From a virus: a DNA stretch of 64,000 bases. This document shows positions 22,744 through 31,374 of the stretch, in pieces (the stretch's first letter is position 1; each line of letters opens with the position of its first letter). Under the pieces are notes generated by a model. The model did no database searches. It was not told the DNA's origin and saw only the letters and a list, made by a program, of their open reading frames with translations. The stretch is taken from positions 124,001 through 188,000 of IMG/VR virus record IMGVR_UViG_3300035681_000001, one strand, 5' to 3'. The position numbers and the translations under genes were made by a program.

Positions 22744-23492
22744 TGAGCGTCACCTTTTTGCTGCAAGTAGGTCCTGTAATGACCTCAGAAAAAGTGATTT
22801 GTGTCTTTTCTAACTATTCCTATAAGTTCTGTAAGTATGAAGACCTAAAGAAAATACCCACTAGCCGGCGCTTTGAGTACGTACCGGTAGGTTCTGTAGA
22901 GTGGACCTGTGCTTATTGTCAACACGTAGGTATTACCCTACCACCTAGCATTTCATACCTTGGCGACTCACACTTACACCGTAAGGTCCGTAAAGGGCAG
23001 TACCACGAAGCTGGTATCGACGAATTTGTAAAACCTGTACAAACCAAGATCTTTACGGGTAACCTTAAGCGGGCTTTAGTAACTGAACAACCGCTAATTG
23101 ATCCTAACACTGAAGTCTGGATTTCTGAACCGGTAACATTCGAGTCAGAATTCCGGTTCTATATACACGACTATGCACACGGACCTGAAATCAAAGGGTG
23201 GGCTAGGTATGACGATCTTTCAATAGACAACCCAGACCCAGACCACGAATTAGTAAGGCGTATTGCTGCAGAACTACACTCCAGCCTAGGACCTGGAGCG
23301 TATTCAATTGACATCGGGTGGCGACCTGACCTACAACGCTACACTTTAGTAGAACTTAACGATGGGTGGTCATTAGGGTACTATGCTGGTATGCACAGCC
23401 CTACTAGGCAACAATACGCCGACATGCTAGTTGACCGCTGGCTGCAGATTCTCCTACAACTGCCCTTAAACAAAGTAAACCACGGACTCTAA
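22743..23492 (+). CDS. ATP-grasp domain protein (DUF4343-like)
   Basis: 249 residues. The C-terminal half has the ATP-grasp signature: FESEFRFYI (nucleotide-binding strand), YSIDIGW and VELNDGWSLGYY, where the acidic and Asn residues coordinate Mg-ATP. ATP-grasp enzymes ligate a carboxylate to an amine or thiol; the substrate of this group is not known. The N-terminal 100 residues contain CAYC, likely structural. In cyanobacteria and phages this type often appears as a stand-alone protein modifier. Confidence 0.75.
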   Translation: MSVTFLLQVGPVMTSEKVICVFSNYSYKFCKYEDLKKIPTSRRFEYVPVGSVEWTCAYCQHVGITLPPSISYLGDSHLHRKVRKGQYHEAGIDEFVKPVQTKIFTGNLKRALVTEQPLIDPNTEVWISEPVTFESEFRFYIHDYAHGPEIKGWARYDDLSIDNPDPDHELVRRIAAELHSSLGPGAYSIDIGWRPDLQRYTLVELNDGWSLGYYAGMHSPTRQQYADMLVDRWLQILLQLPLNKVNHGL

Positions 23493-23567
23493 ATGAACGA
23501 CTGTTGGAGTTGCACTCATTTAGAAAAAGAACACATTCAACCACTAGCTAAAAATGGCGCACCTTAA
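23493..23567 (+). CDS. Very small Cys/His peptide
   Basis: 24 residues beginning MNDCWSCTHLEKEH. The CxxC-H arrangement is zinc-finger-like. It fits between the neighbours (overlapping the next start), but its shortness makes it doubtful. Confidence 0.3.
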   Translation: MNDCWSCTHLEKEHIQPLAKNGAP

Positions 23568-23937
23568 ACCCGTCAAAGAACTTAAAAAGTTAGACCTCTA
23601 CTTTCAGCACTTGGAGTCAATAGACTCCATGATAACTAGTATTGATGAGTTTAAAGCATCACTAATCCAGTTTAAAGAAGAAGGATGGGAAGGTAATGAG
23701 TGGGATGGTTCACTAGGTAGCCTTTACAAATTTCACTGGGTAGAAGATGAAGAATATGACCGAGCAATCACTTTAGCCCTACAAAACAAACCTAGCTGGG
23801 ATGAAGCTCCAGAAGACGCAGAATCTCTAGCTATTGCTATTTGGGATTCTGACTACCAATACCAGTGGGTGTGGTTTTATCACCGAGACCCTATAGATAC
23901 CGTTTTTGCTGAAAACCGACCTACAAGTAAAAAATGA
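23554..23937 (+). CDS. Acidic hypothetical protein
   Basis: 127 residues, strongly acidic (pattern DE, WEGNEWDGS). Its layout (helical start, KASLIQFKEEGWEG, then a Trp-rich part) loosely matches the gene at 58343 (LISQLQKYKEQGWES), so they may be distant relatives. Overlaps the next start as ATGA. Confidence 0.6.
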   Translation: MAHLKPVKELKKLDLYFQHLESIDSMITSIDEFKASLIQFKEEGWEGNEWDGSLGSLYKFHWVEDEEYDRAITLALQNKPSWDEAPEDAESLAIAIWDSDYQYQWVWFYHRDPIDTVFAENRPTSKK

Positions 23938-24062
23938 CTGACGATCCTAGACCTCAAGCAGCACAACGAATTGCAGATGCTTTCTATTGTAAAGTCCCAC
24001 CAAACTACCAACAAGGAGGACTTAGCGCTGCCCTTCGTCAATTAATTGAAGAATGTGCATGA
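23934..24062 (+). CDS. Small hypothetical protein
   Basis: 42 residues starting in the ATGA overlap with the preceding gene. Helical, with AAQRIADAFYC and LRQLIEECA. Coupled translation is likely. Unknown family. Confidence 0.5.
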   Translation: MTDDPRPQAAQRIADAFYCKVPPNYQQGGLSAALRQLIEECA

Positions 24063-24063
24063 G

Positions 24064-24336
24064 GTGAAAACAAACAGAGTTTTTTTGTCTGTAAGAGACA
24101 TTGTTGACATTATCACTGAACTGGAATCGAAAAGACTACTTAACGAAATCTACCAAGAAGCAAAGCAGATCTACGAATCTCGTCTCAGCTGGGGAGAAAA
24201 GTATCATTTGATTTTTTCCGAGAGGATTTCCAAACAAACATCATTTAGTTGGTGTGATCCAGACACATCATACAAAGATGATGTAACCGCATACATGGAC
24301 GGATTTGATTACTACATGGTGAATCAAAATGACTAA
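24064..24336 (+). CDS. Hypothetical protein
   Basis: 90 residues from GTG 24064, chosen because the TTG at 24046 lies inside the preceding gene. Helical first half, Tyr/Asp-rich end (GFDYYMVNQND). Overlaps the next small gene as ATGA-type. Confidence 0.5.
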   Translation: MKTNRVFLSVRDIVDIITELESKRLLNEIYQEAKQIYESRLSWGEKYHLIFSERISKQTSFSWCDPDTSYKDDVTAYMDGFDYYMVNQND

Positions 24337-24418
24337 TCTCCTAGTGACCCTAAATGCTTATCAAGCCCTAATACTATGTTGGGGTATTGCAGTCGCACTT
24401 AACCTACTACCTCAATGA
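24329..24418 (+). CDS. 29-residue membrane peptide
   Basis: A nearly fully hydrophobic peptide (ALILCWGIAVALNLL) that overlaps the preceding stop and the following start. One membrane helix is predicted. Position and overlaps support translation; function unknown. Confidence 0.5.
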   Translation: MTNLLVTLNAYQALILCWGIAVALNLLPQ

Positions 24419-24912
24419 AAACAACCGGCCGCATACCACTTCCAGAATATCAAACTGAACCAAAGGTTTACACTCTTCAAATCACTGAAAAGCAGGTCCA
24501 AGCACTTAAAAAAGCAACAGACCTGCTAATGAGAGTTCAACTGGGTCAGTGGAGAGAAATCACAGACCACCTGCCTCTAAAACAACCAATTGATTATGCT
24601 GAGCTTCATCAACACCTAGACCTTATTGGTAGGATTTTATCTGTTTACCTAATTGATTCAATTGATGGTTATGGTTCATCATTAGGTGTTGGGCACAAAA
24701 AACTTCCAGAGTCTAATAGCATCCTTTATGACCTTCATTGCATACTTCGCCGGCAACTCGCCGTTGAGAGAGCAGTTGAAAGCGGTCAGATTGAAAATGA
24801 AAATGTTCCTAGGAGTCAAATGCCTTGCGGTGTAGATTTTGATACTCCTTACCATTGGGGGTCTGAACCGTTAGCAAAAATTGAGAGAAGATCCAATGAA
24901 AAGACTATTTGA
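24415..24912 (+). CDS. Conserved phage-type hypothetical protein
   Basis: 165 residues. A short polar start, then a helical domain (QVQALKKATDLLMRVQLGQW, E...DHL) of a type I associate with phage proteins of unknown function that carry an ALDLYSRIGxGQ-like element. Starts in ATGA overlap. Confidence 0.6.
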   Translation: MKTTGRIPLPEYQTEPKVYTLQITEKQVQALKKATDLLMRVQLGQWREITDHLPLKQPIDYAELHQHLDLIGRILSVYLIDSIDGYGSSLGVGHKKLPESNSILYDLHCILRRQLAVERAVESGQIENENVPRSQMPCGVDFDTPYHWGSEPLAKIERRSNEKTI

Positions 24913-24936
24913 ATTTCTATTTCCCGCAGGAGCAAA

Positions 24937-25152
24937 ATGAAAGCTTATAAAGTTGAGTTACTGATAGTAGATTCAGAAAACGTAGGTGAACAGGAGATTG
25001 TACACTCACTTCAGAGTGTAAGGTACTTGTACCCCACCGTAAAATCCATACAAGCTAGAGACATTGGGTACTGGCATGACGACCACCCTCTAAACCAAGG
25101 CGATGAAAGCTACTATCAAAAGTTGTTTAAAGACCCTTTAAGTATGAAATGA
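24937..25152 (+). CDS. Small hypothetical protein
   Basis: 71 residues from the ATG at 24937, with CAGGAGCAAA just upstream as a possible SD. Alpha/beta pattern with an acidic centre. Overlaps the next gene by ATGA. Unknown. Confidence 0.55.
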   Translation: MKAYKVELLIVDSENVGEQEIVHSLQSVRYLYPTVKSIQARDIGYWHDDHPLNQGDESYYQKLFKDPLSMK

Positions 25153-25535
25153 AATTTTATTATGTGGAGTGGGATGACTATTCTTTTCATGAAATTGAAG
25201 GCGAATATGTTGAAGTTTCACGAAAATTTCAACATAGAGGTAAATATGCTAAACTTGAAGGGTTAAAAAAACCTGTACCAATTGATTATGATTCTCTTTC
25301 TATAATTCATCCAAATTATAGTTCAAGTCTGGAAAAGTTAAGAAATGAAGTAATTGAATGGGTAGAAGGTCATATACTATATCACAAATATCACTTAGAG
25401 CAAACTGAAAAGACACTTGGTGAAATTAAAAATAGTCTAGAATGCCTAGAAAGAAGGACTAAGCACCTCTTTGAGGTGTTTCCTCAAAAACTACATCATG
25501 AACCCAAACCTACACTTCAAGAATTTACACCATGA
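25149..25535 (+). CDS. Hypothetical protein with C-terminal coiled coil
   Basis: 128 residues. N-terminal beta-rich half (YVEWDDYSFHEIEGEYVEV), C-terminal heptad-like helix (LEQTEKTLGEIKNSLECLER). The stretch is more A/T-rich than its neighbours. Unknown function. Confidence 0.55.
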   Translation: MKFYYVEWDDYSFHEIEGEYVEVSRKFQHRGKYAKLEGLKKPVPIDYDSLSIIHPNYSSSLEKLRNEVIEWVEGHILYHKYHLEQTEKTLGEIKNSLECLERRTKHLFEVFPQKLHHEPKPTLQEFTP

Positions 25536-26077
25536 GCACACTACACCTCAGCGCTTCCAGAGAAGTTTACACAAAATCTGGCAAGAAGGACACTCAAACA
25601 AAGTTCATTGATCTTCTTCAAACTCCGACTGAAATCACTTATAAAATCTTAGAGTCCGGTACTTTTGAAGAGCAATTAGACGCTTATTGTAAGTGGTCTG
25701 AGCAACAAGAAGCTGAACGGGCAACAGACGAACACTACCCAGACGACTGGATGGAAATCTACGATAGTGAGATTCGATCTAAGGAATCTTACTTAACTTT
25801 TGATATTGACATTGAACGGCATACGGCTTCAGGATACTCAGCCGAAGTTTACGATAACCTTACAATCTTAAGGGTAGTGCTTAAAGGTGAACCTGAGTTT
25901 GATGAAATCTTGAGTCAAAAAGATAAGGATATGGCTTTTATACACCACAACGAAGCCCAGAATCATATCGGTGTAGGTTATCGTTTAGTGGTAGAAGCTA
26001 CAAATTCAGCCTCAGTTCGCAAGCAAATTTCCGCAATGCGGAGAGACGATTATGAATTGGAGTTCTTTGCTATGTAA
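25532..26077 (+). CDS. Hypothetical protein
   Basis: 181 residues, acidic, starting in ATGA overlap. Helical centre around YCKWSEQQEAERA and a beta-rich end. No family recognised. Confidence 0.55.
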   Translation: MSTLHLSASREVYTKSGKKDTQTKFIDLLQTPTEITYKILESGTFEEQLDAYCKWSEQQEAERATDEHYPDDWMEIYDSEIRSKESYLTFDIDIERHTASGYSAEVYDNLTILRVVLKGEPEFDEILSQKDKDMAFIHHNEAQNHIGVGYRLVVEATNSASVRKQISAMRRDDYELEFFAM

Positions 26078-26130
26078 GCAAAAAGTAATCTTGAAACTAG
26101 CACATCAAACTACTTCAATCGGAATTTACA

Positions 26131-26296
26131 ATGCCAGTGACAACTGCTTACAACATCTACACTGAAGAAGACAATCAAGCAGACGGCGACCACGAGGGAG
26201 TGGTTCAGTACGTCAAATAGTTACACTCAAACCAGACCTTTTGAAGACTGGTATGAAGACGCTGAGCTAGTGGTAGTCTCCTGCAGGCCCTTGTAG
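26131..26296 (+). pseudogene. Broken small gene
   Basis: The ATG at 26131 gives 29 residues (MPVTTAYNIYTEEDNQAD...) before TAG, while the +1 frame continues with TRPFEDWYEDAELVVVSC to TAG 26294. The two parts read like one small acidic protein split by a frameshift. Confidence 0.45.
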
Positions 26297-26359
26297 GAAC
26301 ACCGCTTGACACTAAAGCGTACCTCTAATTTCACTAACCCCACTAACCTCACTAACCTA

Positions 26360-27022
26360 ATGACCACGAGGCCTTCCACAATCGACCAGCTACTTGATTA
26401 CTGGCCAGGAAACATTCCCTTTAAGACAAAACTAGTTAGCGATGACGGTTGCATGTGCGCCCAGGCTCAGGCGCTGTATTTTCTGGGAAATCTGACTGAT
26501 GATGAAATCCGCGCCATGGGTCAAGCCGACGCTGATAGGCGAGTTGCCAAACTGTTTGGGATTAGCCTTGCTCACTCGGTCTTGCTGCGCATTGTAAACG
26601 ACGGGCAAAAGGGTGCGCCTTCTAGTGTAATTAGAAATCCGGAACAAGTTTTAGGAGATCAAGCGCACGCTGTCCTTGCGTTTTGGCGGCATCTTGATGG
26701 TATAACGCCAGCAGCCTGGGCACCAGTCAAGGCAGCAACCGAGGCAGCAGCCGAGGCAGCAACCATAGCCAAAAGAACAGCTGAGGCAGCAGCTGAGGCA
26801 GCAGCCGGGGGAACAGCCAAGGTAGCAGCCTGGGGAGCAGCCATGGCATCAGCCATGGTAGTACCCAGCTCAAGACCCAACGCAGCAGCCTACGCTTCCA
26901 ACGAGATCCAGGGCGCTGCTGTTATGTGTGCAAACAATAAACCGTTTTTCTATTTGCCGCTATTTGGGTTTTCAGATCCACAAGCGGTAATTGATGCTTC
27001 TGAGACCAATACCACTTGTTAA
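26360..27022 (+). CDS. Hypothetical protein with Ala-rich repeat segment
   Basis: 220 residues from ATG 26360, preceded by ACTAACC leader repeats; a TTG at 26306 would read through them. N-terminal domain has CMCAQAQALYFLG; residues 115-170 are Ala-rich repeats (AAEAATIAKRTAEAAAEAA type) encoded by GCAGC repeats. C-terminal part has a hydrophobic PFFYLPLFGF. Unknown family, known mainly from phages in my judgement. Confidence 0.6.
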   Translation: MTTRPSTIDQLLDYWPGNIPFKTKLVSDDGCMCAQAQALYFLGNLTDDEIRAMGQADADRRVAKLFGISLAHSVLLRIVNDGQKGAPSSVIRNPEQVLGDQAHAVLAFWRHLDGITPAAWAPVKAATEAAAEAATIAKRTAEAAAEAAAGGTAKVAAWGAAMASAMVVPSSRPNAAAYASNEIQGAAVMCANNKPFFYLPLFGFSDPQAVIDASETNTTC

Positions 27023-27025
27023 CTA

Positions 27026-27178
27026 ATGAAATATGAACAGCAACTGGCAGCTATTTTTCAAATCCACGCAGTTCCTGAAAAGGTACAAATAGAGCTTAGA
27101 GCTCTATTTAAGAAAAGTAACCGCGAGTCCTTTCACCAAGGTTGGGCAGAGTGTGACACAAACAGGTCATACGATTAA
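27026..27178 (+). CDS. 50-residue hypothetical protein
   Basis: Starts 3 bases after the preceding stop. Helical (QLAAIFQIHAVPEKVQIELR), then FHQGWAECD. Not recognised. Confidence 0.5.
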   Translation: MKYEQQLAAIFQIHAVPEKVQIELRALFKKSNRESFHQGWAECDTNRSYD

Positions 27179-27183
27179 CCAAC

Positions 27184-27230
27184 CCCACTAATCCCACTAA
27201 TCCCACTAATCCCACTAATCCCACTAATCC
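27184..27230 (+). repeat. 9-bp tandem repeat in leader of FGE gene
   Basis: Five TAATCCCAC-type units run up to the start of the gene at 27232. It is the most regular of the C/A-rich repeat leaders in the window. Confidence 0.8.
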
Positions 27231-27231
27231 A

Positions 27232-28005
27232 ATGACTGACACTCCCACCGAATTTGATGAAATCCTACCAGCAGAAGCTGTATCAATCAAACTACTAAAA
27301 ATCCCAGCAGGTAGCTTTTTAATGGGCTCTCCACCAGAGTCAAACTCAGATTATGAAAAACCTCAACACCTAGTAACTCTAGAGTCTTTCTGGCTTTCTC
27401 AAATACCTATTACTCAAGCCCAATGGTCTATAGTAGCAAACTGGCCGACCGTAAACGTACCCCTCAAACCAAACCCTTCTTATTTCAAGGGACCAAATAA
27501 GCCTCTAGAGCAAGTAAGTTGGGAGGATGCGATCGAATTTTGTAATCGCCTGTGCCAGCGCACTGGCCGCTATTATAGTTTACCTAGCGAGGCACAATGG
27601 GAATATGCTTGCCGAGCTGGCACCACCACTCCTTTCCACTTTGGCGAAACGATCAGCTCTGAGTTGGCAAATTACAATGGAAATTACACCTATGGTAAGG
27701 GTCAAAAAGGGGTTTATCGCAAACAAACCACCAACGCCGGCAGCTTCCCCGCCAATGCCTGGGGGTTGCACGACATGCATGGCAACGTGTGGGAGTGGTG
27801 CGCTGATCACTGGCATGACAACTATAACGGAGCACCAGCAGATGGTAGCCCGTGGACTAACGACACTAATTATGTAGGAACTAGGCTGCTGCGCGGCGGC
27901 TCGTGGAGCAGCAACCCCGGGATCTGCCGCTCGGCTTACCGCAGCAGCTCCCCCCCGGGCTTCCAGCTCGGCAATGTGGGGTTCCGCGTCTGTTGCCTCC
28001 CCTAA
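27232..28005 (+). CDS. FGE-sulfatase-fold protein, DGR variable protein 1
   Basis: 257 residues of the formylglycine-generating-enzyme (C-type-lectin-like) fold: IPAGSFLMGS near residue 25, PITQAQW, PSEAQWEYACRAG, HDMHGNVWEWC, and a terminal LRGGSW...CRSAYR...VGFRVCCLP. In cyanobacteria this fold is a frequent target of diversity-generating retroelements, whose variable region lies at the C-terminus as here. The last 117 bases are far richer in G+C than the rest and match the second copy at 56283 except at defined codons. Display or ligand binding is more likely than sulfatase activation. No SD; leader of TAATCCCAC repeats. Confidence 0.9.
   Translation: MTDTPTEFDEILPAEAVSIKLLKIPAGSFLMGSPPESNSDYEKPQHLVTLESFWLSQIPITQAQWSIVANWPTVNVPLKPNPSYFKGPNKPLEQVSWEDAIEFCNRLCQRTGRYYSLPSEAQWEYACRAGTTTPFHFGETISSELANYNGNYTYGKGQKGVYRKQTTNAGSFPANAWGLHDMHGNVWEWCADHWHDNYNGAPADGSPWTNDTNYVGTRLLRGGSWSSNPGICRSAYRSSSPPGFQLGNVGFRVCCLP
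27889..28005 (+). other. DGR variable region 1
   Basis: Constant blocks CTGCGCGGCGGCTC, TGCCGCTCGGC and TACCGC are shared with 56283-56397. Between them, codons AGC AGC AAC, ATC, AGC AGC TCC and TTC CAG CTC GGC AAT stand where copy 2 has CAC AAC CAC, GGC, AAC CTT CAC and GAC GTC TAC TTC AAC. This fits adenine-directed mutation of AAC codons in a template repeat, which is not in the window. Confidence 0.85.
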
Positions 28006-28011
28006 GATCAA

Positions 28012-28466
28012 GTTTTGCCTTTAGCTCTCAAAAGCAATTATGACAGCCTTGCCAACGACGAAAGCTACCTAAAGCTTTGATTAGCTACTGGTCTTTCTTT
28101 AATTCAACGGCTCCGCTTAACCCAATCCACCAAGATTTTTTACATCCGGAGTACGCAGTGTCTCTCAATTTTGAACCAAACCCTACTGTTGCAGGGTTTA
28201 ATAGCATTCCTTAAGACGAGAAGAAAGACTTAAGCGATGATCAACTACGTGAAAGGACCACCCGCAACTTTGCGGGTGATACTGTGGAAATAGCAAAACT
28301 AACTGGCGATGCTACCGCCGCTCAGCCTTTTATTGAGCGGCGCAAGGTAGTTGTTCCCTGGTTGCTAGAGTTTGCTGTTCAAGCCGCTAATAACGGTTTT
28401 CCTCGTGCTGCTGGAAAGTTGACGTTAGCTGCCCAACTTTTGGGCGAGCGTCTGGACTCTGAATAA
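28012..28466 (+). pseudogene. Decayed gene; C-terminal open frame 28284-28466
   Basis: The open C-terminal part encodes IAKLTGDATAAQPFIERR and WLLEFAVQAANNGFPR. Upstream the same frame reads RTTRNFAG and DLSDDQL, then a TAA at 28212-28214, then further protein-like sequence (PLNPIHQDFLHPEYAV, FEPNPTVAGFNSIP). An earlier frame ends with YDSLANDESYLKL. One nonsense and probably one frameshift break the gene. Family unknown. Confidence 0.5.
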
Positions 28467-28528
28467 GCTAAAGCCCTCAACACAGTATTTCACTTAACGT
28501 TAGGCTAGCAGTTCAGGCAGCTTATGTG

Positions 28529-28567
28529 TTGTGCCCAGCAACTTTCGAGGCTGGCACAAGCGTTTTT
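28529..28567 (+). terminator. Terminator-like hairpin
   Basis: TTGTGCCCAGC pairs with GCTGGCACAA with one bulged C, followed by GCGTTTTT. It separates the decayed gene from 28613. Confidence 0.6.
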
Positions 28568-28612
28568 GGTTACTGAAATTTAACTTAAACCCCACCACTC
28601 CAACTACTTCAA

Positions 28613-28891
28613 ATGACTGTAACTTCAGCTGGCGTTAATTCAACAGCTCACGCCAACTACATTAAATTGCAGACGCAGGCCTGGGATGACGCCGCGAAAG
28701 CTTGGTTTGCAGCCGCAGGCGAGCTTCGGGCTTTGCTTCAACACAAGGGTGAAGATTACCCCGAAAACAGCGAATGGCTAGACATGCGAAATCGTGGAGT
28801 CTACGCCTTGGTACAGAAAGCTGTTTTGTTAGAGACGGTAGCCAAAGGTAATCCCTCAGAGTACATCTGGCGGGCAAAGATAGCATCGTAA
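28613..28891 (+). CDS. Small helical protein
   Basis: 92 residues, helical and Ala-rich (WDDAAKAWFAAAGELRALLQ). ATG at 28613 after an ACTACTTCAA leader. Unknown; stands alone upstream of rtcB. Confidence 0.6.
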   Translation: MTVTSAGVNSTAHANYIKLQTQAWDDAAKAWFAAAGELRALLQHKGEDYPENSEWLDMRNRGVYALVQKAVLLETVAKGNPSEYIWRAKIAS

Positions 28892-28911
28892 CTGCAGCAA
28901 TTTATCAAAAG

Positions 28912-28982
28912 TTGGCCTGTTTCGGCGATTTGCCAACATTCCTGATCGAGAGACGACAACTGCCTATCAAAATAGGCAGTTG
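28912..28982 (+). promoter_or_regulatory. Two hairpins upstream of rtcB
   Basis: TTGGC/GCCAA (28912-28916 with 28932-28936) and a perfect 11-bp stem CAACTGCCTAT/ATAGGCAGTTG with a CAAA loop (28957-28982). They end 65 bases before the rtcB start and may terminate the preceding gene or control rtcB. Confidence 0.5.
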
Positions 28983-29046
28983 CGAGTCCTAACACCACGA
29001 CCCACCGGAGTCTATCCGGTAACTATTCATTTTTACATCAAGTACC

Positions 29047-30261
29047 ATGCAATTTTTCACCACCAATGGCGTTCCGGTCAAAGCTTGGACTGATGGAGTA
29101 CCAGTCGAAGACAAAGCTATGCAACAGCTAAATGCTCTCGCTTCGATGCCTTTTGTTTACAAACATATTGCCGCAATGCCTGATGTTCACTGGGGACTTG
29201 GTGCAACAATAGGCTCCGTAATCGCTACCAAAGGGGCTGTAATTCCTGCCGCCGTTGGCGTTGATATTGGCTGCGGCATGTCTGCTCAGCGGACTACATT
29301 AACCGCTAGCGATTTGCCTGACGACTTAGGGACGCTCAGGTCTGCCATCGAGGCTGTAATTCCTCATGGTCGCACAGATAACGGCGGCCCAAATGATCGG
29401 GGCGCTTGGGGGAACGCTACCCGTACAGCTGAAGCTGCAATGCAAATACTGCAGCCGGGACTTGATGGCATTACTTCCAAGCATCAGGCAATTAGCAAGG
29501 CAGCTCAACGTGCAGTCTTGCACGCTGGTACGCTCGGAGGCGGCAACCACTTTGTTGAGATTTGCCTTGACGAAGATCAAAGAGTTTGGATTATGTTGCA
29601 CAGCGGGAGTCGTGGTGTTGGCAACAGGATTGGCACCTACTTTATCGAGAAAGCTCGTAAAGAGATGGAGCGATACTTCATCAACCTCCCCGACAAAGAC
29701 CTTGCATATTTAGTAGACGGTAGTGAGCTGTTTGGCGACTATGTTCAAGCAGTCGGCTGGGCGCAAGATTACGCCATGGCCAATAGGTCGTTAATGATGG
29801 ACGCAGCTTTACACGTATTAAAACAAGCTGTGCCGAAACCATTTGCTTGTGACTGCAGTGCAGTTAACTGTCATCACAACTATGTATCCAGGGAGCGTCA
29901 TTTTGGCTCTGACGTACTACTTACTCGCAAGGGAGCCGTATCTGCCAAAGAGGGTGAGCTGGGGATTATTCCTGGCAGTATGGGAGCAAAATCATTTATC
30001 GTGAAAGGCAAGGGCAATCGCGAATCATTTTGCTCCTGCTCTCATGGAGCTGGTCGTAAGATGGGCCGAAATGAAGCCAAGAAGCGTTTTACGATTGAGG
30101 ATCACATTGCTGCCACTGCCGGCATTGAATGTAGAAAGGATCTCAATGTAATCGACGAAACACCGGCAGCATATAAAGATATTGATGCCGTTATGGCGGC
30201 ACAGGCTGATCTGGTTTCGGTGGTTCACACGCTTAAACAGGTTGTTTGTATTAAAGGGTAA
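29047..30261 (+). CDS. rtcB: RtcB-type RNA ligase
   Basis: 404 residues, as in short bacterial RtcB proteins. Metal site GVDIGCGM (residues 71-78), GGGNHFVE (164-171), HSGSRGVGN (185-193), VNCHHNYV, GSMGAKSFIVKG and the CSHGAGRKMGR block with the guanylylated His are all present. RtcB joins 2',3'-cyclic phosphate and 5'-OH RNA ends using GTP and Mn. On a mobile element it can repair tRNAs cut by host anticodon nucleases; no archease partner is seen nearby. Codon use is more G/C-ending than in the flanking small genes, which suggests a separate origin. Confidence 0.95.
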   Translation: MQFFTTNGVPVKAWTDGVPVEDKAMQQLNALASMPFVYKHIAAMPDVHWGLGATIGSVIATKGAVIPAAVGVDIGCGMSAQRTTLTASDLPDDLGTLRSAIEAVIPHGRTDNGGPNDRGAWGNATRTAEAAMQILQPGLDGITSKHQAISKAAQRAVLHAGTLGGGNHFVEICLDEDQRVWIMLHSGSRGVGNRIGTYFIEKARKEMERYFINLPDKDLAYLVDGSELFGDYVQAVGWAQDYAMANRSLMMDAALHVLKQAVPKPFACDCSAVNCHHNYVSRERHFGSDVLLTRKGAVSAKEGELGIIPGSMGAKSFIVKGKGNRESFCSCSHGAGRKMGRNEAKKRFTIEDHIAATAGIECRKDLNVIDETPAAYKDIDAVMAAQADLVSVVHTLKQVVCIKG

Positions 30262-30379
30262 CTCAACTCACAGCCCACCAAAGCCCATCTGCTAACTATC
30301 CCAGCGCTATTAAAACCCATGAAAGACTCCAAGCAGTTGCATTGGAGTACCCTTTACCTTTAACTGCAAACTGCTGAGA

Positions 30380-30419
30380 CCTACGTCGGTAATATAGTCA
30401 ATATACCTGCCGGCGTAGG
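30380..30419 (+). other. Hairpin after rtcB
   Basis: CCTACG (30380-30385) pairs with CGTAGG (30414-30419); inside, GGTAATAT-like arms pair further. No T-run. The 230 bases 30262-30492 hold no other clear feature. Confidence 0.45.
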
Positions 30420-30492
30420 CTACTAGTAATCAACTCAAGTTTGGCCTACCAAAACACAAACAAAGTAAATCACAAGAAGACCAAAGGCTCTT

Positions 30493-30819
30493 ATGTCTCC
30501 AAAGCTTAAACCTCTAATCTACCTCGCTGCTGCAATTGGCGGTATTGCCTTAATTTGGGGTGTCGGCTTTTTAAGCCTCGGCTATTATTCTTTCTTTGCT
30601 CCTAAACAACAAGCTGTTGAACGGCAAGTTTTTGAATATAGCCCGTCAGCTATAAGGGGCAGTATTCAAGACATCCGCCGCTACTATGCTGAGTACTTAG
30701 CAACCCAAGACCCAGCACAACGTGCTGCTTTAGCCATTTTGATCACCACAGCATACGATCAAATCCCACCTGACCGTCTAAGTTTAGAAATCCAAAACAT
30801 CTACGACAAAGTAAAATGA
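30493..30819 (+). CDS. Single-span membrane protein
   Basis: 108 residues. One strong membrane helix (YLAAAIGGIALIWGVGFLSL) near the N-terminus, then a helical soluble part. It overlaps the lipoprotein gene by ATGA, so the two are likely co-translated and may act together in the envelope. Confidence 0.65.
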   Translation: MSPKLKPLIYLAAAIGGIALIWGVGFLSLGYYSFFAPKQQAVERQVFEYSPSAIRGSIQDIRRYYAEYLATQDPAQRAALAILITTAYDQIPPDRLSLEIQNIYDKVK

Positions 30820-31310
30820 AAAAGCTCGTCGCCTTAGCAGCACTGTTATTGCCTTTAACTGCTTGTGGGACACCTACTGCAGATTCTACCGACCAAAAAA
30901 ACCAAGAAGTCCTTCAAGCTGAATCAGTTCGTCAGGTAGGACTACCTAAAATCAAAAACTTTACTGTTAAAAAGCAGCTCAGAAGAATCCAAGAAGCAGT
31001 AGACCAAGCTAATTTGCTGACCTACTCATACACCAAGTCAGACCACACCGGAAAACTGGTGTGGTTTTGTGACTCAGTCGGTTATACAGTATCATCTGCT
31101 GTTCAATTTACTAATCCCAGTAAGGTAGTTTACGACACCAACGGCCCGGTAGTAGTCCCTCAAGCAGATCCTGATGGTACGTTTAGGCCTACTTCTGCTG
31201 AAGGTAGCTGGGTTTTCTGTATACATAACGGAAAAGCAAAGCCCGTTTACTCAGAAGAACGCATTAGTACTTTCCCATACCGCAGAGCTGAAATTCTAGG
31301 AAGCTATTAA
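30816..31310 (+). CDS. Lipoprotein
   Basis: 164 residues with a signal peptide and lipobox LTAC (Cys at residue 17), then KNFTVKKQLRRIQEAVDQAN and TYSYT, VWFCDSVGY, QFTNPSK: a pattern seen in small lipoproteins of phages and plasmids of Proteobacteria as well. The mature part is probably periplasmic. Function unknown; surface exclusion is one possibility. Confidence 0.7.
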   Translation: MKKLVALAALLLPLTACGTPTADSTDQKNQEVLQAESVRQVGLPKIKNFTVKKQLRRIQEAVDQANLLTYSYTKSDHTGKLVWFCDSVGYTVSSAVQFTNPSKVVYDTNGPVVVPQADPDGTFRPTSAEGSWVFCIHNGKAKPVYSEERISTFPYRRAEILGSY

Positions 31311-31374
31311 TAAAGGTAGCCGTTAAGAGTACTGCCACCTTTACGTACGACCCGCAATCAAAGCTACACCAACT